DNA from: Bradyrhizobium uaiense
GTDB lineage: Bacteria; Pseudomonadota; Alphaproteobacteria; Rhizobiales; Xanthobacteraceae
Reading direction: 5' to 3'
Length of the DNA stretch: 44,893 bases
Assembly (NCBI RefSeq): GCF_010811875.1
Contig: NZ_VKHP01000047.1
Location: 1-44,893 of the forward strand
The notes under the pieces were generated by a model that was given only the letters and a program-made list of their open reading frames with translations, had not been told where the DNA came from and did no database searches. This document shows positions 33,945 to 44,579 of the stretch, one piece after another (position 1 is the stretch's first letter; each line of letters begins with the position of its first letter). The translations under genes and the position numbers were made by a program.

Positions 33945-35654
33945 ATGGTTTCGAATTCTGCGTCTTCTTACACCCCGACCCGCGACGACTTCGCGGCGAT
34001 GCTTGATGAGTCCTTTGCCGGCGGCAACCTGCAGGAAAGCTCGGTCATCAAGGGCAAGGTGGTTGCAATTGAGAAGGACATGGCCGTCATCGACGTCGGC
34101 CTGAAGACCGAAGGCCGCGTCGCGCTGCGCGAATTCGCCGGCCCCGGCCGTGAAAGCGACCTGAAGGTCGGTGACGAAGTCGAGGTGTTCCTCGACCGCA
34201 TCGAGAATGCGCTCGGCGAAGCCGTGCTGTCGCGCGACAAGGCGCGCCGCGAAGAAAGCTGGGGCAAGCTCGAGAAGGCGTTCCAGAACAACGAAAAGGT
34301 CAACGGCGTCATCTTCAACCAGGTCAAGGGCGGCTTCACGGTCGACCTCGACGGTGCGGTGGCCTTCCTGCCGCGCTCGCAGGTCGACATTCGCCCGATC
34401 CGCGACGTCGCGCCGCTGATGAACAACTCGCAGCCGTTCCAGATCCTCAAGATGGACCGCCGCCGCGGCAACATCGTGGTGTCGCGCCGCACGGTTCTCG
34501 AAGAGACCCGCGCCGAGCAGCGCCAGGAGCTGGTGCAGAACCTCGAAGAGGGTCAGGTGATCGACGGCGTGGTCAAGAACATCACCGATTACGGTGCATT
34601 CGTTGATCTCGGCGGCATCGACGGCCTGCTGCACGTGACCGATATCGCCTGGCGCCGCGTCAACCACCCGACCGAGGTGCTGACCATCGGCCAGACCGTG
34701 AAGGTCAAGATCATCAAGATCAACCACGAGACGCACCGCATCTCGCTCGGCATGAAGCAGCTGCTGGACGATCCGTGGCAGGGCATCGAAGCCAAGTACC
34801 CGCTGGGTGCGCGCTTCACCGGCCGCGTCACCAACATCACCGACTACGGCGCGTTCGTCGAGCTCGAGCCGGGCATCGAAGGCCTGATCCACGTCTCCGA
34901 GATGTCGTGGACCAAGAAGAACATGCACCCCGGCAAGATCGTTTCGACCTCGCAGGAAGTCGAAGTGCAGGTGCTGGAAGTGGATTCGGTCAAGCGCCGC
35001 ATCTCGCTCGGTCTCAAGCAGACCATGCGCAATCCCTGGGAAGTCTTCGTCGAGAAGTTCCCGGTCGGCTCGACCGTCGAAGGCGAGGTCAAGAACAAGA
35101 CCGAGTTCGGTCTGTTCCTTGGTCTCGACGGCGACGTCGACGGCATGGTCCACCTCTCCGACCTCGACTGGAAGCTTCCGGGCGAGCAGGTCATCGACAA
35201 CTTCAAGAAGGGCGACATGGTCAAGGCCGTGGTGCTCGATGTCGATGTCGAGAAGGAGCGTATCTCGCTCGGCGTCAAGCAGCTCGAAGGCGACCCCTTC
35301 GCCGAGCCGGGCGACGTCAAGAAGGGCGCGGTCGTGACCTGCGAAGTGCTCGAAGTGAAGGAGAGCGGCATCGAGGTCCGGATTTCGGGCACCGAGTTCA
35401 CCACCTTCATCAAGCGGTCCGAGCTGGCCCGCGATCGCAACGACCAGCGCGCCGAGCGCTTCGCCGTCGGCGAGAAGGTCGATGCCCGCGTCATCCAGTT
35501 CGACAAGAAGGCCCGCAAGGTGCAGGTCTCGATCAAGGCGCTCGAAGTCGCCGAAGAGAAGGAAGCCATCGCGCAGTACGGCTCCTCCGATTCGGGAGCG
35601 ACGCTTGGCGACATCCTCGGCACCGCGCTGAAGAACCGCGGTACCGACAAGTAA
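33945..35654 (+). CDS. rpsA: 30S ribosomal protein S1
   Basis: mRNA-binding ribosomal protein needed for initiation on most messages, 569 residues, the full six-domain size. Six S1/OB repeats run in order. The first two are degenerate and bind the ribosome (near residues 30-95 and 110-180). Four typical ones contain VVKNITDYGAFVDLGGIDGL, VTNITDYGAFVELEPGIEGL, VKNKTEFGLFLGLDGDVDGM and VLEVKESGIEVRISGTEFTT. The gene is followed by a very strong terminator and has a long, structured upstream region. Confidence 0.97.
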   Translation: MVSNSASSYTPTRDDFAAMLDESFAGGNLQESSVIKGKVVAIEKDMAVIDVGLKTEGRVALREFAGPGRESDLKVGDEVEVFLDRIENALGEAVLSRDKARREESWGKLEKAFQNNEKVNGVIFNQVKGGFTVDLDGAVAFLPRSQVDIRPIRDVAPLMNNSQPFQILKMDRRRGNIVVSRRTVLEETRAEQRQELVQNLEEGQVIDGVVKNITDYGAFVDLGGIDGLLHVTDIAWRRVNHPTEVLTIGQTVKVKIIKINHETHRISLGMKQLLDDPWQGIEAKYPLGARFTGRVTNITDYGAFVELEPGIEGLIHVSEMSWTKKNMHPGKIVSTSQEVEVQVLEVDSVKRRISLGLKQTMRNPWEVFVEKFPVGSTVEGEVKNKTEFGLFLGLDGDVDGMVHLSDLDWKLPGEQVIDNFKKGDMVKAVVLDVDVEKERISLGVKQLEGDPFAEPGDVKKGAVVTCEVLEVKESGIEVRISGTEFTTFIKRSELARDRNDQRAERFAVGEKVDARVIQFDKKARKVQVSIKALEVAEEKEAIAQYGSSDSGATLGDILGTALKNRGTDK

Positions 35655-35681
35655 GTCATCGCCGATTGAGGCGAGCAATTG

Positions 35682-35713
35682 GGGCCCCGGCGCAAGCCGG
35701 GGCCCTTTTGTTT
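35682..35713 (+). terminator. Rho-independent terminator of rpsA
   Basis: GGGCCCCGGC, loop GCAA, GCCGGGGCCC, then TTTTGTTT. Perfect 10-base stem, 27 bases past the rpsA stop. Confidence 0.95.
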
Positions 35714-35736
35714 GAGTAGCTACAGGTCCGTCTTCC

Positions 35737-35872
35737 TTCCCCTTCCCCCTGAAAGGGGGAAGGTCGGGATGGGGGTCAGCCGCACGCGATGCTGTATGCG
35801 GAGAGAGAAGATCCCCACCCGCTTTGCTCTGGCGAGCAACGCGACCTCCCCTTTCAAGGGGAGGTTAGGACG
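35737..35872. repeat. Mosaic palindromic intergenic repeat
   Basis: Begins with a hairpin CCTTCCCCCT-GAAA-GGGGGAAGG, runs through GGGATGGGGGTCAGCC, and ends with a second hairpin CCTCCCCTTTCAAGGGGAGG at about 35850-35869. It resembles the C-rich repeats at 86-127 and 38695-38824. It fills most of the 345-base gap between rpsA and sppA, and no gene is seen there. Confidence 0.6.
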
Positions 35873-35999
35873 TAGCGCAAAATGCGGCGGGCCTTGTTTT
35901 CTTCAAATTGCGCCGCAATTGATGTATTTGGCTAAGCAGATAGTGACGCTGCGACTGCAAAACGCGCGGATTGCGCGCTGACTATTCTGGAGAGATCGG

Positions 36000-36977
36000 A
36001 TGTCGCTGGATTCAGATGTGATCGTCGACCGCCGTCGTATCAGGCGCAAGCTGACGTTCTGGCGCGTCGCCGCTGCGGTCATTGCGATCGCGGCGATCGT
36101 CGGCGTGGGTGTGATCGCCGCCGGCGGCCGCGGCAGCTTCTCGACCTCGAACGCGATCGCGCGGATCAACATCGATGGACTGATCCGCAGCGACCAGGAG
36201 CGCGTCGAGGCGCTGGAGCGGCTCGGCAAGTCGAGCTATGCGGCGGTTGTCGTGCACATCAATTCGCCCGGCGGCACCACCGCGGGCTCCGAGCAGCTCT
36301 ACGACTCGCTGATGCAGCTGAAGGCGAAGAAGCCGCTGGTCGTCGTGGTCGAGGGCCTGGCGGCCTCGGGCGGCTACATCACGGCGATCGCCTCCGATCA
36401 TATCGTCGCGCAGCAGACCTCGCTGGTCGGCTCGATCGGCGTGCTGTTCCAGTTTCCGAACGTTTCGGAATTGCTCAAGACCGTCGGCGTGAAAATGGAG
36501 GAGATCAAATCCTCCCCGCTGAAGGCCGCACCCAATGGCTTGGAGCCGACCAGCCCCGAGGCCCGCGCCGCGATCGAGGGTCTGGTCAAGGATTCCTATG
36601 CCTGGTTCCGTGGATTGGTGAAGGAGCGGCGCGGCATGGACGATGCCCTGCTGGAGAAGGTTGCTGACGGCCGCGTCTTCACCGGCCGGCAGGCGGTCGA
36701 TCTCAAGCTGATCGATCAGCTCGGGGACGAGAAGACCGCGATCGCTTGGCTGGTCGCGGAGAAGAAGATCAAAAGCGACCTGCCGGTGCGCAATTACAAG
36801 CTTAATCCGCGGTTCGGCGACCTGACCTTCCTGCGCAGCGCGGCGTCGATGACGCTCGATGCGTTCGGCCTTGGCGCCATCGCGCGGCGGATCGAGCAGG
36901 GCGGCATGGCCCAGGCGGTCGACCGTTTCGGGCTCGACGGCATGCTGGCGCTGTGGGCCCCCGGAGGAACCAACTAG
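36000..36977 (+). CDS. sppA: Signal peptide peptidase SppA, short form
   Basis: Membrane-anchored serine/lysine protease that degrades cleaved signal peptides, 325 residues. A basic N-terminus (DRRRIRRKLTFWR) precedes one membrane helix at about 22-43. The S49 peptidase domain has VVHINSPGGTTAGSEQLYDS. The nucleophile is S123 in GLAASGGYI and the general base K175 in SSPLKAAPNG. They are 52 residues apart, as in Bacillus SppA. ATG 36000 is preceded by GGAGAGATCGG. Confidence 0.93.
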   Translation: MSLDSDVIVDRRRIRRKLTFWRVAAAVIAIAAIVGVGVIAAGGRGSFSTSNAIARINIDGLIRSDQERVEALERLGKSSYAAVVVHINSPGGTTAGSEQLYDSLMQLKAKKPLVVVVEGLAASGGYITAIASDHIVAQQTSLVGSIGVLFQFPNVSELLKTVGVKMEEIKSSPLKAAPNGLEPTSPEARAAIEGLVKDSYAWFRGLVKERRGMDDALLEKVADGRVFTGRQAVDLKLIDQLGDEKTAIAWLVAEKKIKSDLPVRNYKLNPRFGDLTFLRSAASMTLDAFGLGAIARRIEQGGMAQAVDRFGLDGMLALWAPGGTN

Positions 36978-37016
36978 TCGGTCGTCCTGTGCGTGCTTGG
37001 GCGTGCTCATCAGGCT

Positions 37017-37035
37017 ATTCCCGCTCTGCGGGAAT
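37017..37035 (+). terminator. Hairpin downstream of sppA
   Basis: Perfect arms ATTCCCGC (37017-37024) and GCGGGAAT (37028-37035), 40 bases past the sppA stop. No T-run follows, so termination is uncertain. Confidence 0.45.
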
Positions 37036-37082
37036 CGGTGCATGCCCCAATTGGGCTATTTGTCACGCGATTTCACGGCGTC

Positions 37083-37129
37083 CTAAATCGATTTAGCGTC
37101 TTGACAGTGCACGGCATTTTCACGGAAAT
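37083..37129 (+). promoter_or_regulatory. Possible ihfB promoter with upstream palindrome
   Basis: A perfect 14-base palindrome CTAAATCGATTTAG (37083-37096) is followed by TTGACA (37101-37106) and, 17 bases on, the weak -10 GGAAAT (37124-37129). The ihfB ATG lies at 37162. The palindrome could be an operator. The -10 match is poor. Confidence 0.4.
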
Positions 37130-37161
37130 GGGTTTCCGCAAGAGCCCGGATCCCACTTTCG

Positions 37162-37491
37162 ATGATTAAATCCGAACTTGTTCAGCGTATCGCCGAGCAC
37201 AACCCGCACCTCTATCAGCGGGATGTCGAGAATATTGTGAATGCGATTCTCGATGAAATCGTCGCGGCGCTGGCGCGTGGCGACCGCGTCGAGCTGCGTG
37301 GTTTTGGCGCTTTCTCGGTGAAGCATCGCCCGGCTCGTGCCGGTCGTAATCCACGCACCGGCGAGCATGTGCCGGTCGACCAGAAGAGCGTGCCGTTCTT
37401 CAAGACCGGCAAGGAAATGCGCGAGCGTCTCAATCGCGACGAGGCTGAGGCTGGTGCCTCCAGGATCGACGCGCCCAAAGCTGACGCCTGA
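37162..37491 (+). CDS. ihfB: Integration host factor subunit beta
   Basis: DNA-bending protein that pairs with IhfA, whose gene is elsewhere; it assists sigma-54 activation and chromosome structuring. The sequence is typical ([60 protein letters not shown]) with the DNA-intercalating proline in the RNPRTG arm. The protein has 109 residues, with a short extra acidic/Ala tail. The place after rpsA-sppA is conserved. Confidence 0.96.
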   Translation: MIKSELVQRIAEHNPHLYQRDVENIVNAILDEIVAALARGDRVELRGFGAFSVKHRPARAGRNPRTGEHVPVDQKSVPFFKTGKEMRERLNRDEAEAGASRIDAPKADA

Positions 37492-37579
37492 CAAGGCCGA
37501 CACCTAAGGCGCGACGACAGGCGTTCGCCGTGCTGCGGGTGATGTGCCCGCACCTTCTCCATCGCTGCGAGAGATGGTC

Positions 37580-37966
37580 ATGCGAAAGTTCTTCACGGCA
37601 GTCGTCGTCATTCCGCTCGGACTGATCTTCGTCATCTTTGCAGTCGCCAACCGTCACTGGGTGACGGTGTCTTTCGACCCCTTCAACTCTGTGACGCCGA
37701 CGGTTGCGGTCACACTGCCGCTGTTCGTCGTCATCATCGCCTCGGCCATCCTCGGCGTGATCGCCGGCGGCATCGCGACCTGGTTCCGGCAGGGGCGCTG
37801 GCGCCGCGCCGCCCGGCAGCACGAGGCCGACGCCCGTCACGTCCGCACGGAGCTCGCCGACCTCAGGGCCGCCGCCTCCCGGGACGACGCGCAGCGTCGT
37901 TCGGCCCCGGCCCAGCTGGGCTTTTACGGGTCTGCCGGGCGAGACAAGCAGGGCGCGACGTTGTAG
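37580..37966 (+). CDS. LapA-domain (DUF1049) inner-membrane protein
   Basis: A 128-residue protein with two membrane helices: one at the N-terminus (FFTAVVVIPLGLIFVIFAVA), then a short periplasmic stretch (NRHWVTVSFDPFNS), and a second helix (LPLFVVIIASAILGVIAGGI). A basic, Arg/Ala-rich cytoplasmic tail (RQGRWRRAARQHEADARHVR) follows. It matches LapA/LapA-domain proteins linked to LPS assembly in E. coli, and the role here is inferred. ATG 37580 is favoured because GAGAG then lies six bases upstream; ATG 37574 is also possible. Position after ihfB is conserved. Confidence 0.85.
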   Translation: MRKFFTAVVVIPLGLIFVIFAVANRHWVTVSFDPFNSVTPTVAVTLPLFVVIIASAILGVIAGGIATWFRQGRWRRAARQHEADARHVRTELADLRAAASRDDAQRRSAPAQLGFYGSAGRDKQGATL

Positions 37967-38043
37967 AACCCGGCCCGTCGGTCCCGGGTAGGCCCCTGTT
38001 CCGGCCGCCCGAAAACCCGTTTTGAGAGACCCGTTTCGAGACC

Positions 38044-38745
38044 ATGCCCCTGCTCGTCAAAATCTGCGGCCTGTCCACGCGCGAGACGCTCGACGTCGCG
38101 CTTGAGGGCGGGGCTGACATGGTGGGGTTCGTGTTTTTTCCGCCCTCGCCACGCCATATCAGCCTGGAGACCGCGCGCGAGCTTGGCAAACAGGCCAAGG
38201 GCCGCGCCGTGAAGGTCGCGCTGACCGTCGATGCCGACGACGCGACCATCGAGAACATCATCGAGACGCTGCGGCCGGATATCCTGCAATTGCACGGCAA
38301 GGAGACCACGGCGCGGCTGCGTGATCTCAAGCAGAAGTTCGGCCTGCCGCTGATGAAGGCGCTGCCGGTCGAGACCTCAGCCGATCTCGCGCCACTGCCG
38401 GGCTATGCCGGCGTCGCCGACCGCATCCTGTTCGATGCGCGCGCGCCGAAGGATGCGACGCGGCCGGGCGGGCTCGGCGCTCCGTTCGATTGGCACGTGT
38501 TGGAGAATCTCGATCTCGCGCTGCCCTACATGGTCTCCGGCGGCCTCAACGCCGAGAACGTCGCTGAGGCTGTCCGCGTCACCCGCGCCGGCGGGGTCGA
38601 CGTTTCGTCGGGCGTCGAGCGCACGCCCGGCGTCAAGGATCCCGAGCTGATCCGCGCCTTCATTCGCGCCGCACGCGCAACCGACTCCACTTCACCTCTC
38701 CCCGTTCACGGGGAGAGGTCGACCGCGCACCGCGCGGGCGGGTGA
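38044..38745 (+). CDS. trpF: Phosphoribosylanthranilate isomerase
   Basis: Isomerises phosphoribosylanthranilate to CdRP in tryptophan synthesis. The TIM-barrel catalytic residues are C8 in VKICGLS and D131 in RILFDARAP, with the phosphate-binding LPYMVSGGLNAENV and VDVSSGVERTPGVKD near the end. The enzyme proper seems to finish near FIRAARA, around residue 211. About 21 further residues (starting TDSTSPLPVHGERST) are encoded by a palindromic intergenic repeat. Just before the start lies an imperfect tandem repeat, ACCCGTTTTGAGAG and ACCCGTTTCGAGA. Confidence 0.93.
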   Translation: MPLLVKICGLSTRETLDVALEGGADMVGFVFFPPSPRHISLETARELGKQAKGRAVKVALTVDADDATIENIIETLRPDILQLHGKETTARLRDLKQKFGLPLMKALPVETSADLAPLPGYAGVADRILFDARAPKDATRPGGLGAPFDWHVLENLDLALPYMVSGGLNAENVAEAVRVTRAGGVDVSSGVERTPGVKDPELIRAFIRAARATDSTSPLPVHGERSTAHRAGG

Positions 38746-38751
38746 GGGGCG
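38695..38751. repeat. Palindromic repeat overlapping the 3' end of trpF
   Basis: CCTCTCCCCG-TTCA-CGGGGAGAGG (38695-38718) is a perfect 10-base hairpin inside the trpF reading frame, followed by GCGCACCGCGCGGGCGGGTG. It belongs to the same C-rich repeat group as 86-127 and 38781-38824. Confidence 0.75.
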
Positions 38752-38780
38752 CCGCAACGATGATCGAGCAAGTGGAGAAA

Positions 38781-38824
38781 CCCCTCACCCCAACCCTCTC
38801 CCCGCAAGAGCGGGGCGAGGGAGC
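38781..38824. repeat. REP-like palindromic repeat between trpF and trpB
   Basis: CCCCTCACCCCAACC is followed by the hairpin CCCTCTCCCCGC-AAGA-GCGGGGCGAGGG (38794-38821). It is nearly the same sequence as at 86-127. It ends 40 bases before the trpB start. Confidence 0.75.
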
Positions 38825-38863
38825 GGAAACAGCCGCGATGCGGCATGAAGAACTGATGGTTCG

Positions 38864-40077
<1,214 letters not shown>

Positions 40078-40081
<4 letters not shown>

Positions 40082-40914
40082 GCACCCGTATCGACGCACG
40101 TTTCGCCGAGCTGAAGCAACAGGGCCGCTCCGCTTTCGTCACCTTCGTGATGGCCGGCGATCCCGACCCGAAAACCTCGCTCGACATCCTCAAGGCGCTG
40201 CCGAAGGCCGGCGCCGACGTCATCGAGATCGGCATGCCGTTCACCGACCCGATGGCCGACGGCCCGTCGATCCAGGCGGCCGGTCTGCGCGCGCTCAAGG
40301 GCGGAATGACCTTGCGCAAGACGCTGGCGATGGTCCGCGACTTCCGCAAGGAGGACAACGCCACGCCGATCGTGCTGATGGGCTACTACAATCCGATTTA
40401 CATCTACGGCGTCGACAGCTTCCTGGCCGATGCCAAAACCGCCGGCGTCGATGGCCTGATCATCGTCGACCTGCCGCCGGAGGAAGACACCGAGCTCTGC
40501 ATCCCCGCGATCAAGGCCGGCCTGAACTTCATCCGGCTGGCGACGCCGACCACCGACGACAAGCGCCTGCCGGCGGTGCTCGCGAATACCTCGGGCTTTG
40601 TCTACTACGTCGCGGTCACCGGAATCACCGGCAGCGCCGCAGCCGATTCGAAGGTCGTCGGAGCGGCCGTGGCGCGCATCAAGCGGCACACCGCCCTACC
40701 GGTCTGTGTCGGCTTCGGCATCCGAACTCCGGAAGCGGCGCGTGCGATCGCCGAGAACGCCGATGGCTCCGTGGTCGGCACTGCGCTGGTCGACGCCCTG
40801 AAGGGCAGCCTCGATGCCGAAGGCCGCGCGACGCCGAAGACCGTGAGCGCGGTGGCGGACCTGGTGTCCGCACTGGCGCAGGGGGTCCGGGGCGCCAAGC
40901 AGGCCGCTGAATAA
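40078..40914 (+). CDS. trpA: Tryptophan synthase alpha subunit
   Basis: Cleaves indole-glycerol phosphate to indole, which is channelled to TrpB; 278 residues. The catalytic acids are E50 and D61 in [20 protein letters not shown], with [13 protein letters not shown] and [14 protein letters not shown] for phosphate binding. The GTG start overlaps the trpB stop by four bases. accD follows after about 100 bases. Confidence 0.96.
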
Positions 40915-41018
40915 GCCACATTTTGCGGCAACAAGGCCGCTAGTGGCGGCTTGCCGGGTTCGCCCGGCCCGCCATATATCCAGCTGGTGCGGAACCGATC
41001 CGCATTTCGGAGCGAACC

Positions 41019-41960
41019 ATGAATTGGCTCACCAACGTCGTCCGGCCGAAGATTCGCAACATCCTGCGGCGCGAGACGCCGGAGAATCTCTGGATCAAAT
41101 GTCCGGATTCCGGGCAGCTCGTGTTCTACAAGGACGTCGAGGCCAACCAGTTCGTGATCCCCGGCTCGAACTACCACATGCGCATGGGCGCGGTGGCGCG
41201 GCTGAAGTCGATCTTCGACAACGAAACCTGGTTCGACGTCGCGCTGCCCGATGTGACGGCCGATCCGCTGAAATTCCGTGACGAGCGCAAATATGTCGAC
41301 CGCATCAAGGACGCCCGCACCAAGACCGGGCTGAACGATGCGATCAAGGTCGGCTACGGCAAGCTCGAGGGCGCCGGCGTCGTGGTCGCGGTGCAGGATT
41401 TCGACTTCATGGGCGGCTCGCTCGGCATGGCCGCCGGTGAAGCGATGGTGCGCGGGCTCGAGCTCGCGGTCGAGAAGAAGTCGCCCTTCATCGTGTTCGC
41501 CGCATCGGGCGGCGCGCGGATGCAGGAAGGCATCCTGTCGCTGATGCAGATGCCGCGCACCACGGTCGGCGTGCAGATGCTGCGCGAGGCGAAGCAACCG
41601 TACATCGTGGTGCTGACCAATCCGACCACCGGCGGCGTCACCGCGTCCTACGCGATGCTCGGCGACATCCAGATCGCCGAACCCGGCGCGCTCATCGGCT
41701 TTGCCGGCGCGCGCGTGATCGAGCAGACCATCCGCGAGAAGCTGCCGGAAGGTTTTCAGCGCGCCGAATATCTGCGCGAGCACGGCATGGTCGACATGGT
41801 CGTGCACCGCCACGAGATGAAGGCGACGCTGGCGCGGCTGTGCCGCCTGCTGACCAAGGCGCCGGCGCTCGAGACCGCATCGAAGCCCACGGCCGCGGTC
41901 ACCGAGCCGGCCCAGATCGTCACGGCACCTGAGACGGTGCCGGCCGCGCCGCACGCGTGA
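41019..41960 (+). CDS. accD: Acetyl-CoA carboxylase carboxyltransferase subunit beta, zinc ligands lost
   Basis: With AccA it transfers CO2 from biotin to acetyl-CoA in the first step of fatty-acid synthesis, 313 residues. The crotonase-like core is intact ([56 protein letters not shown]). The N-terminal zinc ribbon is degenerate: only C28 of the four cysteines remains, and the other three positions read S31, I47 and S50 ([19 protein letters not shown]). The C-terminal ~35 residues are Ala/Pro/Thr-rich. GGAG precedes ATG 41019. It is coupled to folC by a GTGA overlap. Confidence 0.95.
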   Translation: MNWLTNVVRPKIRNILRRETPENLWIKCPDSGQLVFYKDVEANQFVIPGSNYHMRMGAVARLKSIFDNETWFDVALPDVTADPLKFRDERKYVDRIKDARTKTGLNDAIKVGYGKLEGAGVVVAVQDFDFMGGSLGMAAGEAMVRGLELAVEKKSPFIVFAASGGARMQEGILSLMQMPRTTVGVQMLREAKQPYIVVLTNPTTGGVTASYAMLGDIQIAEPGALIGFAGARVIEQTIREKLPEGFQRAEYLREHGMVDMVVHRHEMKATLARLCRLLTKAPALETASKPTAAVTEPAQIVTAPETVPAAPHA

Positions 41961-43300
41961 CCGCAAGCGCGGCCCCATCGCAACCCTCGTTCGAGGCGTT
42001 GATCGCGCGGATATCGGCGCTGCATCCGAAGCGCATCGATCTCAGCCTCGATCGCATGCGCGGTCTGATGGAGCGGCTCGATCATCCCGAGCGCAAGCTG
42101 CCGCCGGTGATCCATGTCGCCGGCACCAACGGCAAGGGCTCGACCGTTGCCTATCTGCGCGCGATTCTCGAAGCATCAGGCCTGCGGGTGCACGTCTTCA
42201 CCTCGCCCTATCTGGTGCGGCTCAACGAATGCTACCGGCTGGGCGCGAAAGGCGGCGGCAAGCTGGTCGGAGACGACGAGCTGCGCGAAACGTTCGAGCA
42301 TTGCGAGCGCATCAACGCCGGCAATCCCATCACCATCTTCGAGATGGAAACCGCTGTTGCGTTCTGCCTGTTCGCAAAGCATCCGGCCGATGTCGCGCTG
42401 CTCGAGGTCGGCCTCGGTGGCCGGCTGGATTCGACCAATGTGGTCGAGACGCCGCTCGCCGCGGTGATCACGCCGGTCAGCATGGATCACATGGAATTCC
42501 TCGGCGACAATCTGACGGCGATCGCCGGCGAGAAGGCCGCGATCATCAAGCGCAAGGTGCCGGTGGTGTGCGCCGAGCAGGCGCCGGAGGCGATGGCCGT
42601 GATCGAGGCGGAGGCGAATCGCATGCGCGCGCCGCTGCATGCGGCCGGCCAGCAATGGCACGTTGGCGTCGAGCGCGGCCGGTTGGTCTATCAGGACGAG
42701 CGCGGCTTGATGGATCTTGCTGCGCCAAAGCTGTTCGGCCGTCACCAGTTCGACAATGCAGGCCTTGCGATCGCGACGTTGCGTGCGATCGACACCTTCA
42801 AGCTCAGTATCGCAGCCTATGAGGCCGGCATCGTCAACGCAGAATGGCCGGCGCGGATGCAGCGGCTGGTCTCAGGCAGCCTGGTCTGCCAGGGGCCGCA
42901 GGGCTCCGAGGTCTGGCTCGATGGCGGCCACAACGCCGAGGGCGGCCGTGTTGCAGCCGCGGCGCTCGGCGATCTCGAGGAACGCGTGTCGCGGCCGCTG
43001 GTCGTGATCGCAGGCATGATGGCCAACAAGGATGCCAATGCGTTCCTTGCCAATTTCGCTGGCTTGACGCGCCACATCATTGCGGTGCCGGTGCCCGGCC
43101 GCGACAACGGCATGGCGCCGGACAAGCTGGCCGATGCCGCGCGCGCGCTCGGCATGCGCGTCGAGATCGCAAGCGGCGTCGACGCCGCCTTGCAGCGGTT
43201 GGCCACGCTGGCCTACGAGGTGCCGCCGCGCATCCTGATCACCGGCTCGCTGTACCTCGCCGGTCCCGTGCTTGCGGCCAACGGCACGCCTCCTGCATAA
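41957..43300 (+). CDS. folC: Bifunctional folylpolyglutamate/dihydrofolate synthase
   Basis: Mur-ligase-like enzyme that adds glutamate to dihydropteroate and folates, 447 residues. The ATP loop GTNGKGST lies at 56-63. It is followed by [38 protein letters not shown] with EKAAIIK, and the C-terminal-domain motif [12 protein letters not shown]. The GTG start overlaps the accD stop. accD-folC pairing is widely conserved. Confidence 0.95.
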   Translation: MTASAAPSQPSFEALIARISALHPKRIDLSLDRMRGLMERLDHPERKLPPVIHVAGTNGKGSTVAYLRAILEASGLRVHVFTSPYLVRLNECYRLGAKGGGKLVGDDELRETFEHCERINAGNPITIFEMETAVAFCLFAKHPADVALLEVGLGGRLDSTNVVETPLAAVITPVSMDHMEFLGDNLTAIAGEKAAIIKRKVPVVCAEQAPEAMAVIEAEANRMRAPLHAAGQQWHVGVERGRLVYQDERGLMDLAAPKLFGRHQFDNAGLAIATLRAIDTFKLSIAAYEAGIVNAEWPARMQRLVSGSLVCQGPQGSEVWLDGGHNAEGGRVAAAALGDLEERVSRPLVVIAGMMANKDANAFLANFAGLTRHIIAVPVPGRDNGMAPDKLADAARALGMRVEIASGVDAALQRLATLAYEVPPRILITGSLYLAGPVLAANGTPPA

Positions 43301-43348
43301 GTGGTCTCGCGTCCCCGATGCGGTGTGGGCGAGAGAGGACGGGACATC

Positions 43349-44089
43349 ATGCGTTTCGCTGCGATCGCCGATATCCACGGCAACCATCTCGCGCTCGAAG
43401 CTGTCTTGTCGGACATTCGTGCGCAGGGCATTTCCGACATCGTCGATCTCGGCGACATGGTGAGCGGGCCGCTCGATGCCCGGCCGACGATCGATATGTT
43501 GATGGCGCTCGATGCCGTCCATTTGCTCGGCAATCACGACCGCTATCTGATCGACCGTCCGCATGAGAAAATGGGCTCCTGGGAGCGGCTGACCTATACC
43601 CAGCTCGAGCCGAAGCATCTCGACTGGCTGCGCACGCTGCCGGCGAACTCGGTTTATCGCGACGAGGTTTTCCTCTGTCACGCGACGCCGCAGGACGATG
43701 AAACCTACTGGCTCGACACCGTGCTGCCGGGCGGCGAGGTCCTGATGTCTTCGCTGGAATCGATCGAGGCGAGGGCGGCCGGCGTGACGCAATCGCTGAT
43801 CCTCTGTGCGCACACGCACACCGCGCGGGCGGTGCGGCTTCGCGACGGAAGGCTGATCGTCAATCCCGGCAGTGTCGGCTCGCCAGGTTATCGCGCCGGC
43901 AAGCCGTATCCACATGTCGTCGAGGCCGGTTCGCCCGATGCGCGCTACGCGATCCTCGAACGGGTTGATGGCGATTGGGACGTGACCTTCCGCCACATCC
44001 CGTACGACCACGAAGCGATGGCGGCGCTGGCGCGGCGCAATGGCCAGGCTGAACTCGCCTCGGCGCTGGCGACGGGGTGGATCAGGTAA
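43349..44089 (+). CDS. Metallophosphoesterase (YfcE/MJ0936-like)
   Basis: Calcineurin-like phosphoesterase of 246 residues with a di-metal centre. Metal ligands are D8/H10 (AIADIHGN), D36 (DLGDMVSG), N62/H63 (LLGNHDRY) and HTHTARAV, plus the family's late NPGSVGSPGY motif. It probably acts as a phosphodiesterase; the substrate is unknown. ATG 43349 is chosen because MRFAAIADIHGN is the usual start. It lies 48 bases after folC and is probably cotranscribed. A hairpin follows its stop. Confidence 0.9.
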   Translation: MRFAAIADIHGNHLALEAVLSDIRAQGISDIVDLGDMVSGPLDARPTIDMLMALDAVHLLGNHDRYLIDRPHEKMGSWERLTYTQLEPKHLDWLRTLPANSVYRDEVFLCHATPQDDETYWLDTVLPGGEVLMSSLESIEARAAGVTQSLILCAHTHTARAVRLRDGRLIVNPGSVGSPGYRAGKPYPHVVEAGSPDARYAILERVDGDWDVTFRHIPYDHEAMAALARRNGQAELASALATGWIR

Positions 44090-44094
44090 AACAA

Positions 44095-44118
44095 AACGGC
44101 CGGTTTGCGCCGGCCGTT
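44095..44118. terminator. Bidirectional hairpin between phosphoesterase and trxA
   Basis: AACGGCCGG (44095-44103) and CCGGCCGTT (44110-44118) form a perfect 9-base stem between two convergent genes. It is preceded by an A-rich stretch (TAAAACAAAA) that gives a T-rich tail on the minus strand, so it fits best as the end of trxA and may also serve the plus-strand gene. Confidence 0.8.
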
Positions 44119-44143
44119 CCGCAAACCAGCTAATCGAAACGGA

Positions 44144-44464
44144 TCAGACCGCAGCGGTGATCCACTGCTGCAGCTTGGCCTTCGGAGCGGCGCCGACCTG
44201 ACGGGACGCCATCTCGCCGCCCTTGAAGATCATCAGGGTCGGGATCGACATCACGCCATACTTCGATGCGGTCTTCGGGCTCTCGTCGACGTTGAGCTTC
44301 ACGATCTTGACCCTGTCGCCCATCGCGCCGGAAATCTCATCGAGAGCGGGCGCAATCATGCGGCAGGGGCCACACCATTCGGCCCAGAAGTCGACGACCA
44401 CCGGCCCGGTCGCCTTAAGCACTTCGGCTTCGAAATCGGCGTCAGAAACCTTGCCAACGGCCAT
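44144..44464 (-). CDS. trxA: Thioredoxin
   Basis: Cytoplasmic dithiol reductase, 106 residues. The active site is C31-G-P-C34 in FWAEWCGPCRMIAP, with the cis-proline in SIPTLMIFKGG. GAGG seven bases upstream supports ATG 44464. A hairpin GGGCGCG...CGCGCCC (44492-44514) lies in the leader between addA and trxA. addA-trxA adjacency is usual in rhizobia. Confidence 0.96.
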   Translation of the reverse strand: MAVGKVSDADFEAEVLKATGPVVVDFWAEWCGPCRMIAPALDEISGAMGDRVKIVKLNVDESPKTASKYGVMSIPTLMIFKGGEMASRQVGAAPKAKLQQWITAAV

Positions 44465-44579
44465 GTCAGTACCTCGTTCGGTTGGGACTAAGGGCGCGGT
44501 TGAGAATCGCGCCCGGGAGCATGCGGCAAACGTATGAACGCCCCCTTGCCGGGTCAAGCTCGCTCACGCCGACATGAAC

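Noticed and set aside
33774..35678. Long minus-strand open frame opposite rpsA
   Set aside because: It mirrors the S1 repeats in the wrong strand and has no recognisable domain.
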